NCBI GenBank assembly: GCA_946061495.1
Contig: CAMGSV010000096.1
Coordinates: 1 to 8,958, forward strand
From: an uncultured Spirochaetales bacterium
Lineage (GTDB): Bacteria > Spirochaetota > Spirochaetia > Treponematales > Treponemataceae
Reading direction: 5' to 3'
DNA: 8,958 nt
Of the stretch, positions 6,999 to 8,958 are shown one piece after another. How positions within the stretch are numbered: position 1 is the first letter of the stretch; each line of letters begins with the position of its first letter. A program made the position numbers and the translations under genes. The notes beneath the pieces were generated by a model that made no database searches, was not told where the DNA came from, and saw only the letters and a program-made list of their open reading frames with translations.

Positions 6999-8758
6999 TA
7001 TTCCTGTCCTTTCTGCTGGGATTCGTAGACTTCCCGATAGATTCCACAGGTTTCCAGCAGCTCAGAATGTGTACCTGTGGCGGCAATGGTTCCGTCGTCC
7101 AGCACCAGAATCTGGTCGGCGTCCTGAATGGAGGTGACCCGCTGGGCGATGATGATTTTTGTGGTTTGGGGCAGGCTTTCCCGCAGCGCCTGTCTGATTC
7201 GTGCGTCGGTGGCGGTGTCCACGGCGCTGGTGCTGTCGTCCAGAATCAGGATTCTCGGCTTGGTCAGCAGGGCACGGGCGATGCAGAGCCGCTGCTTCTG
7301 GCCGCCGGAAAGGTTCACGCCGCCCTGACCCAGCACCGTCTCGTAGCCCTGGGGAAAGCTGGTGATAAAGCTGTGGGCGTCGGAGCGGCGGCAGGCAGTC
7401 TCCAGCTCCTGCTGGGTCGCCCCCTTGTTCCCCCACAGCAGGTTCTCCCGGATTGTTCCAGAGAAGAGCACGTTCTTCTGCAGCACCATCCCCACTGCCC
7501 GCCGCAGGGTCTCCAGGGGAAGGTCCCGCACGTCATGGCCGTCCACCAGCACCCGGCCTCCAGTCACATCGTAGAGGCGGGGAATCAGCTGCACCAGGGT
7601 GGACTTTGAGGAGCCCGTTCCCCCGATGATGCCCAGGGTGGAGCCGGAGGGAACCTTCAGGTTGATGCGGGACAGCACCGGCTGGCTGTTGGCGGAGTAG
7701 CTGAAGCTCACGTCCTGGAATTCCACGGAGCCGCTGGCAATGACTGGTGCATTGGCGGAGTCGGCAACGGGCGGGGCGACGGAGGTGTCGGGATCGGTGA
7801 TGTCAACCTCTTCATTCAGCACCTCCAGGATGCGGCCAAGGCTGGCACGGGAGAGAATCAGCATCACGAAGATCATGGAGATCATCATCAGGGACATGAG
7901 GATTTGGTTGATGTAGGTGAGGAAGCTGATGAGCTCGCCGGGAAGCATGGTGCCGGCGATGATCCTCGTTCCCCCGGACCATAGCAGGAGGATGATGCAG
8001 GAGTACACCATCAGCTGGAGCACCGGCATGTTCAGGATGATGATTCGTTCAGCCTTCAGCTGGGTGTTCCGCAGTTTTTCCGCCGTCCGGGAAAATTTCT
8101 GGCTTTCCGCCGCTTCCTGCACAAAGGACTTCACCACACGGATGCCGGTGAGGTTCTCCTGCACGTCGCTGTTGAGGCTGTCGTACTGTTTGAGCATTTC
8201 CCGGAAGCGGGGGAAGGCCTTGAGGCCGATGACTGCCAGGATCACTGCCAGCAGGGGAATCACCACCAGCAGGAAGGAGGCCAGCTCCCGGTCGATGAAG
8301 AAGGCCATGACGGCGGCGGAAATCAGCATGGCAGGGGAGCGGACACAGATGCGGATGACCATCTGGTAGGTGTTCTGGGCATTGGTGACATCGCTGGTGA
8401 GCCGTGTCACCAGGGAGGCAGTGCCGAATTTGTCCATATTGGAGAAGGACAGGTCCTGCACCTTGCCGAAGAGGTTCCGCCGCAGGTTGTGGGAAAAGCC
8501 GGTGGCGGCGAGAGCTGCGAACCGCCCTGAAAGCACTCCGAAGGTGAGGGAGAGGCAGGCAGCCCCTATCATTTGAAGGCCCATCCGAACCACATCGTTG
8601 ATGTTCCTAGCTGGGATTCCCACGTCAACAATCTGGGCCATCAGCAGGGGGATGAGGACCTCCATGGCCACTTCCCCCAGCATGGTGATGGGAGTCAGTA
8701 TCGTGTAGAAAAGGTATTTCCTTTCCAGACCGCAGAGGAGCTTTCTGAGATTTGTCAT
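6998..8758 (-). CDS. ABC exporter half-transporter, degenerate-site subunit (TM287/BmrC-like)
   Basis: A 586-residue half-transporter, first gene of the exporter pair. Six membrane helices are likely (about 16-40, 58-80, 132-150, 157-175, 238-260 and 270-297). The ATPase has Walker A GGTGSSKST (Lys385), canonical signature LSGGQ at 483-487, Walker B LILDDSTS with Asp508 in place of the catalytic Glu, and Gln539 in place of the switch His (IAQR). This Asp plus Gln pair is the established mark of the degenerate site in heterodimeric exporters; the partner encoded immediately downstream supplies the missing residues. I chose the ATG at 8758 because MTNLRKLLCGLERKY matches the usual cytosolic start just before helix 1. 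A longer frame from a TTG at 8863 would add 35 residues, but that codon overlaps the -35 box of the tRNA promoter and has no ribosome binding site. The ATG at 8758 also lacks a ribosome binding site. The stop (TAA) overlaps the partner's start by one base. Confidence 0.9.
   Translation of the reverse strand: MTNLRKLLCGLERKYLFYTILTPITMLGEVAMEVLIPLLMAQIVDVGIPARNINDVVRMGLQMIGAACLSLTFGVLSGRFAALAATGFSHNLRRNLFGKVQDLSFSNMDKFGTASLVTRLTSDVTNAQNTYQMVIRICVRSPAMLISAAVMAFFIDRELASFLLVVIPLLAVILAVIGLKAFPRFREMLKQYDSLNSDVQENLTGIRVVKSFVQEAAESQKFSRTAEKLRNTQLKAERIIILNMPVLQLMVYSCIILLLWSGGTRIIAGTMLPGELISFLTYINQILMSLMMISMIFVMLILSRASLGRILEVLNEEVDITDPDTSVAPPVADSANAPVIASGSVEFQDVSFSYSANSQPVLSRINLKVPSGSTLGIIGGTGSSKSTLVQLIPRLYDVTGGRVLVDGHDVRDLPLETLRRAVGMVLQKNVLFSGTIRENLLWGNKGATQQELETACRRSDAHSFITSFPQGYETVLGQGGVNLSGGQKQRLCIARALLTKPRILILDDSTSAVDTATDARIRQALRESLPQTTKIIIAQRVTSIQDADQILVLDDGTIAATGTHSELLETCGIYREVYESQQKGQE
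7001..7010 (-). promoter_or_regulatory. Ribosome binding site of the second exporter gene
   Basis: Read on the minus strand, AGGACAGGAA lies immediately before the TAATG that joins the two exporter genes. It sits inside the last codons of the upstream gene and offers two AGGA cores; the nearer one is well spaced for the ATG at 6998. This supports re-initiation coupled to the upstream stop. Confidence 0.6.
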
Positions 8759-8765
8759 AGATATA

Positions 8766-8794
8766 ATTATAGTGGAAAACAATGGGTGGGTAAA
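8766..8794 (-). promoter_or_regulatory. Sigma-70-type promoter of the exporter operon
   Basis: On the minus strand, TTTACC (8794-8789, four of six consensus bases) is followed by a 17-base spacer and a perfect TATAAT (8771-8766). The expected transcript start, about seven bases beyond the -10 box, coincides with the ATG at 8758, which predicts a leaderless or near-leaderless message. No clear operator could be defined nearby. Confidence 0.6.
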
Positions 8795-8856
8795 TATTGT
8801 GATGCCCAATACGACCAACTTGTGGTAGATTTTTTGTGCTGAAGGGGCATTTTCTT

Positions 8857-8885
8857 TTGACAAGAATCAATTTTTATGGTATATT
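8857..8885 (+). promoter_or_regulatory. Sigma-70-type promoter of the tRNA-Arg gene
   Basis: A perfect TTGACA at 8857-8862 is followed by a 17-base spacer and TATATT at 8880-8885 (five of six). Transcription should start around 8891-8893, a few bases before the mature tRNA 5' end at 8897. This is a strong promoter, as expected for a stable RNA gene. Confidence 0.82.
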
Positions 8886-8896
8886 CATCGGACTGT

Positions 8897-8958
8897 GGGT
8901 TCATAGCTCATCTGGATAGAGCAACTGCCTTCTAAGCAGTAGGTAGGGGGTTCGAGTC
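8897..8958 (+). tRNA. tRNA-Arg (anticodon TCT), 3' end cut off by the window
   Basis: The cloverleaf is readable up to base 61. The acceptor 5' strand is GGGTTCA at 8897-8903, and the D stem is GCTC/GAGC (8906-8909 with 8919-8922) around a 9-base loop containing GG. The anticodon stem is ACTGC/GCAGT (8924-8928 with 8936-8940), with a 7-base loop carrying TCT at 8931-8933. The variable loop is 8941-8945, the T-stem 5' strand is 8946-8950 and the T loop TTCGAGT is 8951-8957. It would read AGA codons. The rest of the T stem, the acceptor 3' strand and the CCA end lie beyond the window. Confidence 0.95.

Noticed and set aside
8802..8850. An inverted repeat ATGCCC / GGGCAT with 37 bases between arms, and an imperfect ACCA...TGGT palindrome at 8814-8826, as possible operators.
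   Set aside because: Arms of four to six bases at these spacings are expected by chance in such a region, and no regulator gene is nearby to support them.
8759..8863. A 35-residue N-terminal extension of the first exporter subunit from a TTG at 8863.
   Set aside because: The TTG lies in the -35 region of the tRNA promoter, has no ribosome binding site, and the extension crosses a good exporter promoter. Family members start near MTNLRKLL.
8897..8958. The tRNA-Arg gene as the integration site of the defence block.
   Set aside because: Elements usually insert at the tRNA 3' end, which points away from the block and lies outside the window. No integrase or direct repeat is visible, and the exporter lies in between.

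Overview
The window holds two unrelated blocks facing each other, plus the start of a tRNA gene. Positions 2-5013 (+ strand) are a defence-type operon: the end of a DUF1524 (HNH-like, GmrSD/DUF262-class) protein, an AlbA_2/Schlafen-type ATP-binding protein with a C-terminal winged helix, and a complete type III restriction subunit (Res). Positions 5067-8758 (- strand) encode the two half-transporters of a heterodimeric ABC exporter. A tRNA-Arg(TCT) on the + strand starts at 8897 and runs off the window edge.

The organism is bacterial, but I cannot name it. The exporter genes look GC-rich (roughly 60% by eye), res is near 50%, the AlbA_2 gene near 40% and the first fragment near 30%. The exporter subfamily and the mix of AlbA_2 and type III genes would suit an anaerobic gut or rumen bacterium (Bacillota such as Clostridia or Negativicutes, or a treponeme). 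This is a weak inference. The falling GC suggests that the left block is acquired DNA beside a more native right block.

Left block: the three genes are tightly packed. A 36-base gap containing a strong Shine-Dalgarno separates genes 1 and 2, and an ATGA overlap joins genes 2 and 3, so translation of res is probably coupled to the AlbA_2 gene. No type III methyltransferase (Mod) gene is present. Res needs Mod for site recognition, so mod is expected to the left of the window or elsewhere in the genome. The most striking element is an 11-bp tandem repeat (four good copies plus one degenerate copy, 1738-1792) inside the AlbA_2 gene. Eleven is not a multiple of three, so gain or loss of one copy puts a stop codon within about 60 bases. 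That would remove the winged helix and probably uncouple res, making it a candidate phase-variable switch.

Right block: the upstream half-transporter (start 8758) has a degenerate nucleotide site (Asp for the catalytic Glu, Gln for the switch His) with a canonical LSGGQ. The downstream half (start 6998) has the catalytic Glu and His with a variant SQGQ signature. Together they form the one-degenerate, one-canonical site arrangement of TM287/288- and BmrCD-like exporters. Stop and start overlap as TAATG. A 53-base gap with a hairpin separates the convergent blocks, and a 138-base divergent promoter region separates the exporter from the tRNA.
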